Source: Sphingomonadales bacterium UBA6157
GTDB lineage: Bacteria; Pseudomonadota; Alphaproteobacteria; Sphingomonadales; Sphingomonadaceae
NCBI GenBank assembly: GCA_002423025.1
Contig: DIUN01000012.1
Coordinates: 1 to 13,874, forward strand
Direction of reading: 5' to 3'
DNA: 13,874 nt
The notes under the pieces are model-generated. The model searched no databases. It was given only the letters and a program-made list of their open reading frames with translations, and had not been told where the DNA came from. Position numbers and translations under genes: made by a program. Positions 7,215 to 13,874 of this stretch are shown piece by piece (position 1 is the stretch's first letter; each line of letters begins with the position of its first letter).

Positions 7215-8651
7215 ATGCGCGATTACCGTAAATTCTACATCGATGGTGCCTGGGTCGATCCGGCCCTGCCCAAGACACTCGATGTCATCAATCCCGCGAC
7301 CGAAGCCGTTGTCGGCGTCATCAGCATGGGCAGCGCCGGCGATGCCGACCGCGCCGTGATGGCCGCCCGCCGCGCCTTCCCGAGCTTCTCGCAGACCAGC
7401 CGGGCTGACCGCATCGAGCTGATGCAGAATGTTCTCGCCGAATATCAGAAGCGCTATGCCGACATCGCCGCCGCGATCACCGAAGAGATGGGCGCGCCGG
7501 GCTGGCTGGCCATGCAGGCGCAGGCCGCGCTGGGCGTTGCCCACCTCTCCACCGCCATCGAAGTGCTCAAGACCTACAGCTTCGAGGAGCTGCGCGGCAC
7601 GACGCTGATCGCCAAGGAGCCGATCGGCGTGTGCGCCTTCATCACGCCGTGGAACTGGCCGATCAACCAGATCGCCTGCAAGGTCGCCCCGGCGCTCGCT
7701 ACCGGCTGCACCATCGTGCTCAAGCCTTCGGAAATCGCGCCGTTCTCGGCGGTGCTCTGGGCCGAAGTGATGCATGCTGCCGGTGTTCCGGCCGGCGTGT
7801 TCAACCTGGTCAACGGCGATGGGCCGACTGTCGGCGTGGCGCTCTCGTCGCACCCGGAAGTCGATATGGTCAGCTTCACCGGCTCCACCCGCGCCGGCAT
7901 CGAAGTGGCGCGCAATGCCGCTCCCACGGTCAAGCGCGTCCACCAGGAGCTTGGCGGCAAGTCCCCCAACATCGTGCTCGATGATGCCGATCTGGAAGCG
8001 GCCGTCAGCGGCGGCGTCAAGACGGTGATGGTGAACTCCGGCCAGTCGTGCAACGCCCCCACCCGCATGCTGGTGCCGGCCGGCAAGATGGCGCAGGCCA
8101 AGGCCATCGCCAAGGCCGCTGCCGAGGCCACCACGGTCGGTTCGCCCGATGGCAATGCCGCCATGGGTCCGGTGGTCAGCGAAGCGCAGTGGAACAAGAT
8201 CCAGGGCCTCATCCAGAAGGGCATCGATGAAGGCGCCACGCTGGTGTCCGGCGGCACCGGGCGCCCTGAGGGGCTGGAAACCGGCTACTATGTGAAGCCG
8301 ACCGTCTTTGCCGATGTGACCAACGACATGACCATCGCGCGGGAGGAAATCTTCGGCCCGGTGCTGGCCATGCTGCCCTACGAGACCGAGGAGCAGGCCA
8401 TCGCGATCGGCAATGACACGGTTTATGGCCTCGCCGCCTATGTGCAGGGTGAGCTGGAGCATGCCCGTGCCGTGGCCCGCCAGATGCGTGCCGGCCAGGT
8501 CATCCTCAATGGCGCTGCCCCTGACTTCATGGCGCCGTTCGGTGGCTACAAGCAGTCGGGCAATGGCCGCGAATGGGGCGACCATGCCTTCGCCGACTTC
8601 CTCGAGACCAAGGCTGTTCTCGGCTGGGCGCCTGCCGCCGCTGCCGAATAA
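7215..8651 (+). CDS. NAD-dependent aldehyde dehydrogenase family protein
   Basis: It oxidises an aldehyde to a carboxylic acid. From 7215 the protein has 478 residues, normal for the superfamily. Catalytic parts are complete: PWNWP with the oxyanion Asn at 147, VLKPSE with K170 and E173 (Glu here usually means NAD preference), SFTGSTRAG, the general base E245 in QELGGKSPN, and the nucleophile C279 in NSGQSCNAPTR. The C terminus holds EEIFGPVL and PFGGYKQSGNGREWG. The substrate is not clear. ATG 7215 is preceded by GGGAGA at 7203-7208, whereas a start 57 bases upstream would lie before that site and inside no family homology. The DUF1330 gene follows after 30 bases, so the two are probably co-transcribed. 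The ribosome binding site sits in a perfect hairpin. Confidence 0.92.
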   Translation: MRDYRKFYIDGAWVDPALPKTLDVINPATEAVVGVISMGSAGDADRAVMAARRAFPSFSQTSRADRIELMQNVLAEYQKRYADIAAAITEEMGAPGWLAMQAQAALGVAHLSTAIEVLKTYSFEELRGTTLIAKEPIGVCAFITPWNWPINQIACKVAPALATGCTIVLKPSEIAPFSAVLWAEVMHAAGVPAGVFNLVNGDGPTVGVALSSHPEVDMVSFTGSTRAGIEVARNAAPTVKRVHQELGGKSPNIVLDDADLEAAVSGGVKTVMVNSGQSCNAPTRMLVPAGKMAQAKAIAKAAAEATTVGSPDGNAAMGPVVSEAQWNKIQGLIQKGIDEGATLVSGGTGRPEGLETGYYVKPTVFADVTNDMTIAREEIFGPVLAMLPYETEEQAIAIGNDTVYGLAAYVQGELEHARAVARQMRAGQVILNGAAPDFMAPFGGYKQSGNGREWGDHAFADFLETKAVLGWAPAAAAE

Positions 8652-8681
8652 GCCACGACCCATCTCAAGGAAGGATCTGCA

Positions 8682-8969
8682 ATGACGGCTTACATCGTCT
8701 TTACCCGTGAAAAGCTGCGCAACGCCGAGGCGTTCGCTACCTATGGCAGCATGGCCGGCAACACCCTTGCCGGCCATGAGGCCAAGCCGCTGGCCTTTTA
8801 TGGCCCGTGCGAAACGCTGGAGGGCGCGCCGATCGAAGGCGCTGTCGTGGTCGAGTTCCCGACCATCGAGGCGGCCAAGGCCTGGTATGACAGCCCGGCC
8901 TATGCCGAGGCGCGCGAGCACCGCTTCAAGGGTGCCGACTATCGTGTCTTCATCACCCAGGGCCTGTGA
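8682..8969 (+). CDS. DUF1330 domain protein
   Basis: A 95-residue cytosolic protein with no signal peptide. MTAYIVFTREKLRNAEAFATYGSMAGNTLAGHEAKPLAFYG, followed by VVVEFPTIEAAKAWYDSPAYAEAREHRFKGADYRVFITQG, is the DUF1330 pattern, a dimeric alpha/beta ferredoxin-like (dimeric alpha-beta barrel) fold. The segment FPTIEAAKAWYDSPAYAEAREHR is the most conserved part. No reaction is established for the family; members often sit beside catabolic genes. The ATG has a good Shine-Dalgarno sequence AAGGAAGG (8667-8674). It starts 30 bases after the aldehyde dehydrogenase stop and 47 bases before the nitronate monooxygenase-like gene, consistent with one operon. Confidence 0.85.
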   Translation: MTAYIVFTREKLRNAEAFATYGSMAGNTLAGHEAKPLAFYGPCETLEGAPIEGAVVVEFPTIEAAKAWYDSPAYAEAREHRFKGADYRVFITQGL

Positions 8970-9016
8970 GCCGCACTCTCTGAACCTGACTGCCTGATTC
9001 CACCGAAAGCCTGTAG

Positions 9017-9970
9017 ATGACCATCCATACCAAGATCTGTGACCTGCTCGGCGTCGAGCATCCCGTTCTCCTCGCCGGCATGGGCGGTGTGTCCTATGCC
9101 GAGGTGTGCGCGGCGGTGAGCCAGGCCGGCGGCTTCGGCTCGCTGGGCATGGCGGGGATGACGCCGCACCAGATCGGCGAGCAGATGGCCCGGGTGAGGG
9201 ACCTGACGGACAAGCCGTTCGGTGTCGATCTGCTGACCGCCCAGCCGGAATCGCTGACGGCCAGCGTCGATGTGATCATCAAGGGCGGTGCCAAGGCGTT
9301 CATCGCCGGGCTGGGCGTGCCGGTGGCGATTGTCGACCAGCTCAAGCAGGCCGGCGTGGTGGTGATGTGCATGGCGGGCAACGTGCGCCACGCCGTCAAG
9401 GCGGCGGAAGCCGGCTGTGACGTGGTGATCGCACAGGGCACCGAGGCCGGCGGGCACACCGGCTCGGTGGCCTCGGTGGCGCTGTGGCCGCAGGTGGTGG
9501 ATGCCGTGGACGTGCCGGTGGTGGCGGCCGGCGGGCTGTTCGATGGCCGCGGGCTGGCGGCGGCGCTGGCGTTCGGTTGCGTCGGGGTGTGGATGGGCAC
9601 GCGCTTCATCGCTTCAAACGAAGCCCATGCCGGCCAGCCCTACAAGGACGCCATTTTGGCGATGAGTGAGGCCGATACGGTGATCAGCCGCGGCTTCACC
9701 GGCAAGACGCTGCGCGCCATCGCCAACGAGACGACCAAGGAATGGGAAACCAAGCAGGCCCTGCCGTTCCTGGCGCAGGTGACCAACTCGGCTCGCAACA
9801 ACCTGCTCGGGCCGATCGCCGGCGTGGTGGACGATGTGAACCCTGCCAAGCAGTGCCTCGCGGCCGGGCAGGGCGGCGGCGGCATCCATGACATCCTGCC
9901 GGCAGGCGAGATCGTGCGGCGCATCATGGCGGAGGCCGAGGCCGTGCTGGCGCGGCTGCCCCGCGGCTGA
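9017..9970 (+). CDS. Nitronate monooxygenase family flavoprotein
   Basis: The 317-residue protein is an FMN-binding TIM barrel of the 2-nitropropane dioxygenase/nitronate monooxygenase family. Visible marks are PVLLAGMGGVSYAEVCAAVSQAGGFGSLGM at the N terminus, GTEAGGHTG with the conserved His at 147 (the candidate catalytic base), and AAGGLFDGRGLAAALAFGCVGVWMGTRFIASNEA for FMN phosphate binding. NMO enzymes oxidise alkyl nitronates such as propionate 3-nitronate, but many relatives act in other pathways, including reduction of enoyl groups, so the substrate is open. The C-terminal GQGGGGIHDILPAGEIVRRIMAEAEAVL is typical. The ATG has only a weak purine stretch upstream. It probably belongs to the aldehyde dehydrogenase-DUF1330 unit. 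Confidence 0.85.
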   Translation: MTIHTKICDLLGVEHPVLLAGMGGVSYAEVCAAVSQAGGFGSLGMAGMTPHQIGEQMARVRDLTDKPFGVDLLTAQPESLTASVDVIIKGGAKAFIAGLGVPVAIVDQLKQAGVVVMCMAGNVRHAVKAAEAGCDVVIAQGTEAGGHTGSVASVALWPQVVDAVDVPVVAAGGLFDGRGLAAALAFGCVGVWMGTRFIASNEAHAGQPYKDAILAMSEADTVISRGFTGKTLRAIANETTKEWETKQALPFLAQVTNSARNNLLGPIAGVVDDVNPAKQCLAAGQGGGGIHDILPAGEIVRRIMAEAEAVLARLPRG

Positions 9971-9987
9971 AGCCCGGCTGACGCCGC

Positions 9988-10018
9988 TTGCTTTCACCGG
10001 CGGCGGTGTGGCTATTGT
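9988..10018 (+). promoter_or_regulatory. Possible promoter of the DsrE-like gene
   Basis: TTGCTT (9988-9993) and TATTGT (10013-10018), 19 bases apart, resemble -35 and -10 elements. They lie in the 78-base gap before the DsrE-like gene. The spacing is long and the -10 match partial, so the call is weak; the gene could also be read through from upstream. Confidence 0.28.
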
Positions 10019-10048
10019 CGTGCTGATTTTGATTCCGGGGTCCCTGCC

Positions 10049-10594
10049 ATGCTGAAGCCTGTTCTCGCCGCTGCTCTGCTTCTCCTGCCGCTGGCGGCGG
10101 CGCAGGCCCAGAACCGCGAGAATTTCCGGCCCGGCCCGGTGTTCCCGGAGTTCGGCCCCATCGCCAATGTGACGACCGACTTGCCGGTGCCGGCCGGCGC
10201 CGAGTTCAAGGTGGCGTTCGACATCACCGCCAAGGCCACCCCCGGCGAAATCAGCCGCTCGATCGAGACGGCGGGGCGCTTCATCAACATGCACGCCGCT
10301 GCCGGCGTGCCGCTGGACAAGATCAAGGTCGCGATTGTCGTGCATGGCCCGGCGGGCGTGGACTTCACCAAGCCCGAGGTGTTCGCCAAGCGCAGCGACG
10401 GCAAGGCCAATGGCAGCATGACCGCGATTGCCGCGCTGCTCGCCAAGGGCGTGCAGATCCACATGTGCGGCCAGAGCGCCACCGGCCAGGGCCTGACCAG
10501 TGCTGACTTGCTGCCCGGCGTAAAGATGTCGCTTTCGGCGATGACCAGCCATGCGCTGTTCCAGCAGCAGGGGTATACGCTCAACCCGTTCTGA
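10049..10594 (+). CDS. Exported DsrE/DsrF-like protein
   Basis: The 181-residue protein has a clear Sec signal peptide (MLKPVLAAALLLLPLAAAQA, probable cleavage after A20), so the mature protein should be periplasmic. The rest matches the DsrE-like fold: FKVAFDITAKATPGEISRSIETAGRFINMHAAAGVPLDKIKVAIVVHGPAGVDF, then GVQIHMCGQSATGQGLTSADLLPGVKMSLSAMTSHALFQQQGYTLNPF. The single cysteine C140 in the MCGQS segment is where the sulfur-carrying cysteine of DsrE, TusD and related proteins lies, but cytosolic DsrE is a relay in sulfur transfer and a periplasmic one needs another role. It stands 78 bases after the NMO-like gene and is convergent with the IorA-type gene, with 24 bases between their stops. 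Confidence 0.82.
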   Translation: MLKPVLAAALLLLPLAAAQAQNRENFRPGPVFPEFGPIANVTTDLPVPAGAEFKVAFDITAKATPGEISRSIETAGRFINMHAAAGVPLDKIKVAIVVHGPAGVDFTKPEVFAKRSDGKANGSMTAIAALLAKGVQIHMCGQSATGQGLTSADLLPGVKMSLSAMTSHALFQQQGYTLNPF

Positions 10595-10618
10595 AGACGG
10601 CGCTCGTCCTGATGGGTT

Positions 10619-11149
10619 TCAGCCCTTCGGCGCCTTGAGGCTGGGGGCGATGCGGGCGGATTCGGACGGCGTCACGCCCGGAGAGGGCACGCCCGACTCG
10701 GCGTCGCCGGTGGCGGCGCGGTGGATGGCCTTGCGGATGCGCGGGTAGGTGCCGCAGCGGCACAGGTTGGTGATGGCGGCATCGATGTCTTCATCGCTGG
10801 GCTTGGGGTTCGTCTTGAGCAGCGCTGCCACGGCCATGATCATGCCGGACTGGCAATAGCCACACTGTGGCACCTGCTCAGCAATCCAGGCCTGCTGGAC
10901 GATATGGCTGCGATCGTCGCTGAGGCCCTCGATGGTGGTGACGAAGGTGCCTTCGAGGCTGCCGATCGTCACCTGGCAGGAGCGCACCGGCGTGCCATCG
11001 ACATGGACGGTGCAGGCCCCGCACAACCCGGCGCCGCAGCCATATTTCGTGCCGGTGAGATTCGACGCATCGCGCAGCGCCCAGAGCAGCGGCGTTTCGG
11101 CGGGCATCTTGTATTGGACAGGATTGCCGTTGACGGTGAATTTGGTCAT
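10619..11149 (-). CDS. Two-[2Fe-2S] small subunit, isoquinoline 1-oxidoreductase alpha type
   Basis: This 176-residue protein is the small electron-transfer subunit of a molybdenum hydroxylase of the xanthine oxidase family. A plant-type ferredoxin domain carries C38, C43, C46 and C58 (CGAGLCGACTVHVDG). A C-terminal helical [2Fe-2S] domain carries C96, C99, C130 and C132 (CGYCQSGM and NLCRCGTYPRIRKAI). All eight ligands are present. The closest named relatives are IorA and similar CO-dehydrogenase small-type subunits, about 150 residues long; here about 25 more residues, Ser/Pro-rich, follow the second cluster. The large Mo-pterin subunit that should partner it is absent from this strand on both sides: downstream is the convergent DsrE-like gene, upstream the divergent crotonase gene. 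The ATG at 11149 begins the family-typical MTKFTVNG and lies 30 bases from the crotonase start at 11179. Confidence 0.88.
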   Translation of the reverse strand: MTKFTVNGNPVQYKMPAETPLLWALRDASNLTGTKYGCGAGLCGACTVHVDGTPVRSCQVTIGSLEGTFVTTIEGLSDDRSHIVQQAWIAEQVPQCGYCQSGMIMAVAALLKTNPKPSDEDIDAAITNLCRCGTYPRIRKAIHRAATGDAESGVPSPGVTPSESARIAPSLKAPKG

Positions 11150-11178
11150 CGAGGGATGCTCATAACGAAAGGATGGGG

Positions 11179-11997
11179 ATGATGGAACTGACCACGCTGG
11201 ATTATGTCGTCGATGGGGCAATTGCCCGCGTGACGATGAACCGACCGGCCGAACTGAACACCATGAACAAGGCCTTCTGGGTCGAGCTCATCGAGGTGTT
11301 CAAGGCCATCGATGCGGACACTTCGGTTCGGGCGGTCATCATTGCCTCCACTGGCAAGCATTTCACCGCCGGGCTGGACCTCGGCTGGGCCGGCGCCACC
11401 GGCGGCGACGCCGGGGACCTGGGCCGGGCGCGTGAGGCTTTCCGCCGCCATGTCAAGGACATGCAGGAAACCTTCAACGTCGTGGACCGCTGCCGCGTGC
11501 CGGTGATCGCGGTGGTGCAGGGCGGCTGCATCGGCGGCGGCGTGGACTTTGTGACGGCGTGCGACATGCGCATCGGCACCGAGAACTGCTTCTTCACCGT
11601 GCAGGAAGTTAACATCGCCATCGTTGCCGATGTCGGCACGCTGCAGCGCATCCCGCATTTGTTGCCGCAGGGCCTGGTGCGCGAACTGGCCTTCACCGGC
11701 CGGCGGTTCCCGGCGGCGGAGGCCAAGCACTGGGGCTTCCTCAATCGAGTCGAGGCGGATCAGGCCGCGGCGCTTGCGGCTGCCGAGGCCATGGCGAACG
11801 AGATTGCCACCAAGTCCCCGCTCGCCATCACCGGCATCAAGCAGGTGCTCAACCATGGCCGTGACCACTCGATCGAGGATGGGCTTGAGTATGTGGCGCT
11901 GTGGAACGCGGCGATGCTGCAAGGCTCGGATGTGCCCAATGCCGTGAAGGCGCAGATCGCCAAGCAGCAGGCGGTGTTCGCCAACCTGAAGGCCTGA
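11179..11997 (+). CDS. Crotonase, probable delta3,5-delta2,4-dienoyl-CoA isomerase
   Basis: A 272-residue protein of the enoyl-CoA hydratase/isomerase superfamily. The oxyanion-hole segments are HFTAGLDL and GGCIGGGVDF. The acidic catalytic residues of mammalian ECH1 (Asp, Glu and Asp spaced 20 and 8 residues apart) all appear here at the same spacing: D123 in GGGVDF, E143 in VQEVN and D151 in VADVGTLQR. The segment VADVGTLQRIPHLL is characteristic of dienoyl-CoA isomerases. They move double bonds in 3,5-dienoyl-CoA esters during beta-oxidation of odd-position unsaturated fatty acids. The assignment is stronger than plain enoyl-CoA hydratase but not proven. ATG 11179 was chosen because AAAGGA (11168-11173) is well spaced for it; 11173 and 11182 are alternatives. 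It is divergent from the IorA-type gene. Confidence 0.85.
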   Translation: MMELTTLDYVVDGAIARVTMNRPAELNTMNKAFWVELIEVFKAIDADTSVRAVIIASTGKHFTAGLDLGWAGATGGDAGDLGRAREAFRRHVKDMQETFNVVDRCRVPVIAVVQGGCIGGGVDFVTACDMRIGTENCFFTVQEVNIAIVADVGTLQRIPHLLPQGLVRELAFTGRRFPAAEAKHWGFLNRVEADQAAALAAAEAMANEIATKSPLAITGIKQVLNHGRDHSIEDGLEYVALWNAAMLQGSDVPNAVKAQIAKQQAVFANLKA

Positions 11998-12006
11998 CCA
12001 GGGGCG

Positions 12007-12084
12007 GGAGCAAGCGGGCGCGCAGGGAAAAGGCGGATTTGACCTGTCTTTTTCAATCGCCGCGACACAACACCCGCTTGCTCC
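12007..12084. repeat. 12-bp perfect inverted repeat upstream of coxB
   Basis: GGAGCAAGCGGG (12007-12018) is the exact reverse complement of CCCGCTTGCTCC (12073-12084), separated by 54 bases. One G-U pair can extend the stem. The repeat lies between the crotonase stop and coxB. It could form a long-stem RNA or mark a pair of operator half-sites; no protein is identified. Confidence 0.6.
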
Positions 12085-12120
12085 TCGCGCTGCATCGCGC
12101 CATAGGAACGCCATTCCTGA

Positions 12121-12145
12121 CCGGAGGGTGTTCCGGCCGTTTTTT
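12121..12145 (+). terminator. Terminator-like hairpin just before coxB
   Basis: CCGGA (12121-12125) pairs with TCCGG (12132-12136) around 6 bases, followed by CCG and six T (12140-12145). This looks like a short intrinsic terminator, probably for the crotonase transcript. It lies 10 bases before coxB and touches its Shine-Dalgarno region, so a leader attenuator is the alternative. Confidence 0.45.
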
Positions 12146-12155
12146 CGCAGGGGCC

Positions 12156-13151
12156 ATGATGCGCAATTTGCAGCGCCTGATTCTTCCGCTTCTCATCGCT
12201 CTGGCACCGTTGCCGGCCTTCGCGCAGAGCGACGCACCGGCAGCGGCTCCGGTCGAGGCTGTCACCACCGCGGCTGTGCCAACCGCACATCCGCAATATG
12301 TGCTGCCGACGCCGGGCATCGGCCAGCCGACCGGGGGCATCGACCTCCAGGCGCCGATGACGCCGATTGCCGCCGAAGCCCAGAAGATGACCAACGGCGT
12401 GCTCAACCCGCTGATGGCCGCCGTATCGGTGTTCGTGCTGATCCTGCTGTTCTGGACGATGTTCCGCTATCGCGCTGCCGCCAACCCGGTGGCCTCGCGC
12501 ACCAGCCACAACACGACGGTGGAAATCGTCTGGACCGTGGTGCCGGTGCTGATCCTCGTCTGGATCGCGGTGCCGTCGTTCCGGCTGCTCGCCAACCAGT
12601 ATGATCCGCCCAAGGCGGACCTGACCATCAAGGCCATCGGCCATCAGTGGTATTGGGAGTATGAATATCCGGACCAGGGCGGCTTCAGCTTCGATGCCGT
12701 GATGCTCACCGACGCCGAGTCGGCTGAGCGTGGCTCGCCCAAGCTGCTGGACACCGACAACCGCGTTGTCGTGCCGGTCGGCTCCACCGTGAAGGTGCTG
12801 ACGACCGCCACAGACGTGATGCACAGCTTCGCCATCCCCAGCTTCTGGGTGAAGATGGACGCCGTGCCCGGCCGTATCAACGAGACCTGGTTCAAGGTGG
12901 ATCGCCCCGGCGTCTATTTCGGCCAGTGCTCCGAGCTTTGCGGCACCAAGCACGCCTTCATGCCCATCGCCATCGAGGTCGTCTCCAAGGAGCGCTTTGC
13001 GGAGTGGGTTGCGGCCAAGCAGGCCGAGAACGGCATCACGCCGGAAGTGGCCGAGGCGCCTGCCGCCGCCGCTCCTGCCGCAGCCGCAGTCGTTCCGGCT
13101 GCCGCCACTGAAACACCTGCTGCTGCGCCCGCCGCAGCGCCTGCCGCCTGA
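12156..13151 (+). CDS. coxB: Cytochrome c oxidase subunit II
   Basis: Subunit II holds the CuA centre that takes electrons from cytochrome c. The 331-residue protein has a signal peptide (MMRNLQRLILPLLIALAPLPAFA, cleavage near residue 23), two transmembrane helices (about 84-106 and 123-145) and a periplasmic cupredoxin domain. The aromatic electron-entry segment is GHQWYWEYEY (162-171). CuA ligands are H223, C258, E260, C262, H266 and M269 in GQCSELCGTKHAFM. No cytochrome c domain is fused. The last 45 residues or so form an Ala/Pro-rich tail. ATG 12156 is preceded by CAGGGG (12148-12153) and begins the signal peptide; ATG 12159 is equally possible. The frame is open much further upstream but carries no homology. 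coxA starts 14 bases after its stop. Confidence 0.95.
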   Translation: MMRNLQRLILPLLIALAPLPAFAQSDAPAAAPVEAVTTAAVPTAHPQYVLPTPGIGQPTGGIDLQAPMTPIAAEAQKMTNGVLNPLMAAVSVFVLILLFWTMFRYRAAANPVASRTSHNTTVEIVWTVVPVLILVWIAVPSFRLLANQYDPPKADLTIKAIGHQWYWEYEYPDQGGFSFDAVMLTDAESAERGSPKLLDTDNRVVVPVGSTVKVLTTATDVMHSFAIPSFWVKMDAVPGRINETWFKVDRPGVYFGQCSELCGTKHAFMPIAIEVVSKERFAEWVAAKQAENGITPEVAEAPAAAAPAAAAVVPAAATETPAAAPAAAPAA

Positions 13152-13165
13152 GAGGGACGATAGAA

Positions 13166-13874
13166 ATGGCAAACCCGAGCGCTCTCGCCGGACACGCCGA
13201 TCATGCGCATGATGACCATGATCACACGCTGAGCTTTGCCCAGCGCTGGCTGTTCTCGACGAACCACAAGGACATCGGCACGCTCTACCTGATCTTCGCG
13301 ATCATCGCCGGCACCATCGGCGGCGCGATTTCGGGCATCATGCGTCTCGAGCTGGCCCAGCCGGGCATGCAGTATCTGACGATGCTGACGGAGGGCAATC
13401 TCGACGCCTCCTACCATCTCTGGAACGTCTTCATCACCGCCCACGGCCTCATCATGGTGTTCTTCACCGTCATGCCGGCCATGATCGGCGGTTTCGGCAA
13501 CTGGTTCGTTCCGATCATGATCGGCGCGCCGGACATGGCTTTCCCGCGCATGAACAACGTTTCGTTCTGGCTGCTGGTGCCTTCGTTCCTGCTGCTCTGC
13601 GGCTCGATGTTCGTGGAGGGGCCTGCGGGTTTCAACGGCGCGGGCACGGGCTGGACGGTCTATCCGCCGCTCTCCACCTCGGGGCACCCGGGGCCGGCGG
13701 TCGACATGGCCATCCTGTCGCTGCACATCGCCGGCGCTTCGTCGATCCTGGGCGCAATCAACTTCATCACCACCATCCTCAACATGCGTGCACCAGGCAT
13801 GACGCTGCACAAGATGCCGCTGTTCGTCTGGTCGGTGCTGGTCACCGCATTCCTGCTGCTGCTGTCGCTGCCGG
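13166..13874 (+). CDS. coxA: Cytochrome c oxidase subunit I (partial)
   Basis: The first 236 codons of the catalytic heme-copper subunit are present; the gene runs off the right edge. The start of the conserved core is RWLFSTNHKDIGTLYLIFAIIAG. Then come ITAHGLIMVFFTVMPAMIGGFGNWFVPIMIGAPDMAFPRMNNVSFWLL, with H93 as a heme a ligand, and the segment NGAGTGWTVYPPLSTSGHPGPAVDM. This is the aa3-type pattern. The remaining ligands and the Cu-B histidines are beyond the window. The N-terminal extension before the core, residues 1-20, contains five His and five Asp residues between positions 10 and 20. The ATG follows AGAGGGA (13151-13157) and lies 14 bases after the coxB stop, so the two are one operon. 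Confidence 0.95.
   Translation, partial: MANPSALAGHADHAHDDHDHTLSFAQRWLFSTNHKDIGTLYLIFAIIAGTIGGAISGIMRLELAQPGMQYLTMLTEGNLDASYHLWNVFITAHGLIMVFFTVMPAMIGGFGNWFVPIMIGAPDMAFPRMNNVSFWLLVPSFLLLCGSMFVEGPAGFNGAGTGWTVYPPLSTSGHPGPAVDMAILSLHIAGASSILGAINFITTILNMRAPGMTLHKMPLFVWSVLVTAFLLLLSLP

Noticed and set aside
6981..8921. Long open frame (about 646 codons) on the - strand opposite the aldehyde dehydrogenase
   Set aside because: Antisense frames stay open in GC-rich genes; composition is His/Arg/Gly-rich with no domain, while the + strand has a complete aldehyde dehydrogenase active site.
12039..12068. TTGACC as a -35 element for coxB
   Set aside because: The positions where a -10 should be are GC-rich and do not match; it also lies within the loop of the inverted repeat.
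11760..13172. Open frame (about 470 codons) on the - strand across coxB
   Set aside because: It spans two genes and an intergenic region; the CuA motif on the + strand identifies the real gene.

Overview
This is a GC-rich chromosomal window from an alphaproteobacterium, most likely a member of the Sphingomonadales. The strongest evidence is a permuted, two-piece tmRNA gene (ssrA) followed by an alpha-type SspB, the ClpXP adaptor. A DUF4893 lipoprotein, a type I sequence weak promoter style and the coxB-coxA layout agree with this. The order-level placement is inference.

Layout, left to right. (1) The 3' end of rpoC, closed by a textbook intrinsic terminator. (2) A small GFA-type zinc protein (+), convergent with a Crp/Fnr-family regulator (-). 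(3) A GT4 glycosyltransferase (+), divergent from the regulator; its stop codon lies inside the apparent ssrA promoter. (4) The two-piece tmRNA gene: acceptor piece first, a short spacer, then the coding piece with tag ANDNEAFAIAA and tandem pseudoknots. (5) A probable housekeeping operon: sspB, fumC (class II fumarase), gmk (guanylate kinase) and a DUF4893 lipoprotein that overlaps gmk by 4 bases. (6) A small DUF2061 membrane protein behind a palindromic element. (7) A catabolic-looking set on the + strand: aldehyde dehydrogenase, a DUF1330 protein, a nitronate monooxygenase-family flavoprotein and a periplasmic DsrE-like protein. (8) A two-[2Fe-2S] IorA-type subunit on the - strand with no large subunit beside it, only about 30 bases from a divergent dienoyl-CoA-isomerase-like crotonase (+). 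(9) coxB and the first 236 codons of coxA, the aa3-type cytochrome c oxidase, running off the right edge.

How the parts relate. tmRNA tags stalled nascent proteins, SspB delivers tagged proteins to ClpXP, and here the tag RNA and its adaptor are adjacent. Aldehyde dehydrogenase, crotonase and nitronate monooxygenase suggest acyl or aldehyde catabolism feeding the TCA cycle (fumC) and respiration (cox), but no substrate can be read from the sequence. I found no mobile element, CRISPR array, tRNA or rRNA. I do not see a wholly new multi-gene system. The most unusual signals are in the RNA and regulatory layer: the tmRNA with its neighbours, a hairpin that covers the aldehyde dehydrogenase ribosome binding site, and structured DNA just before coxB.
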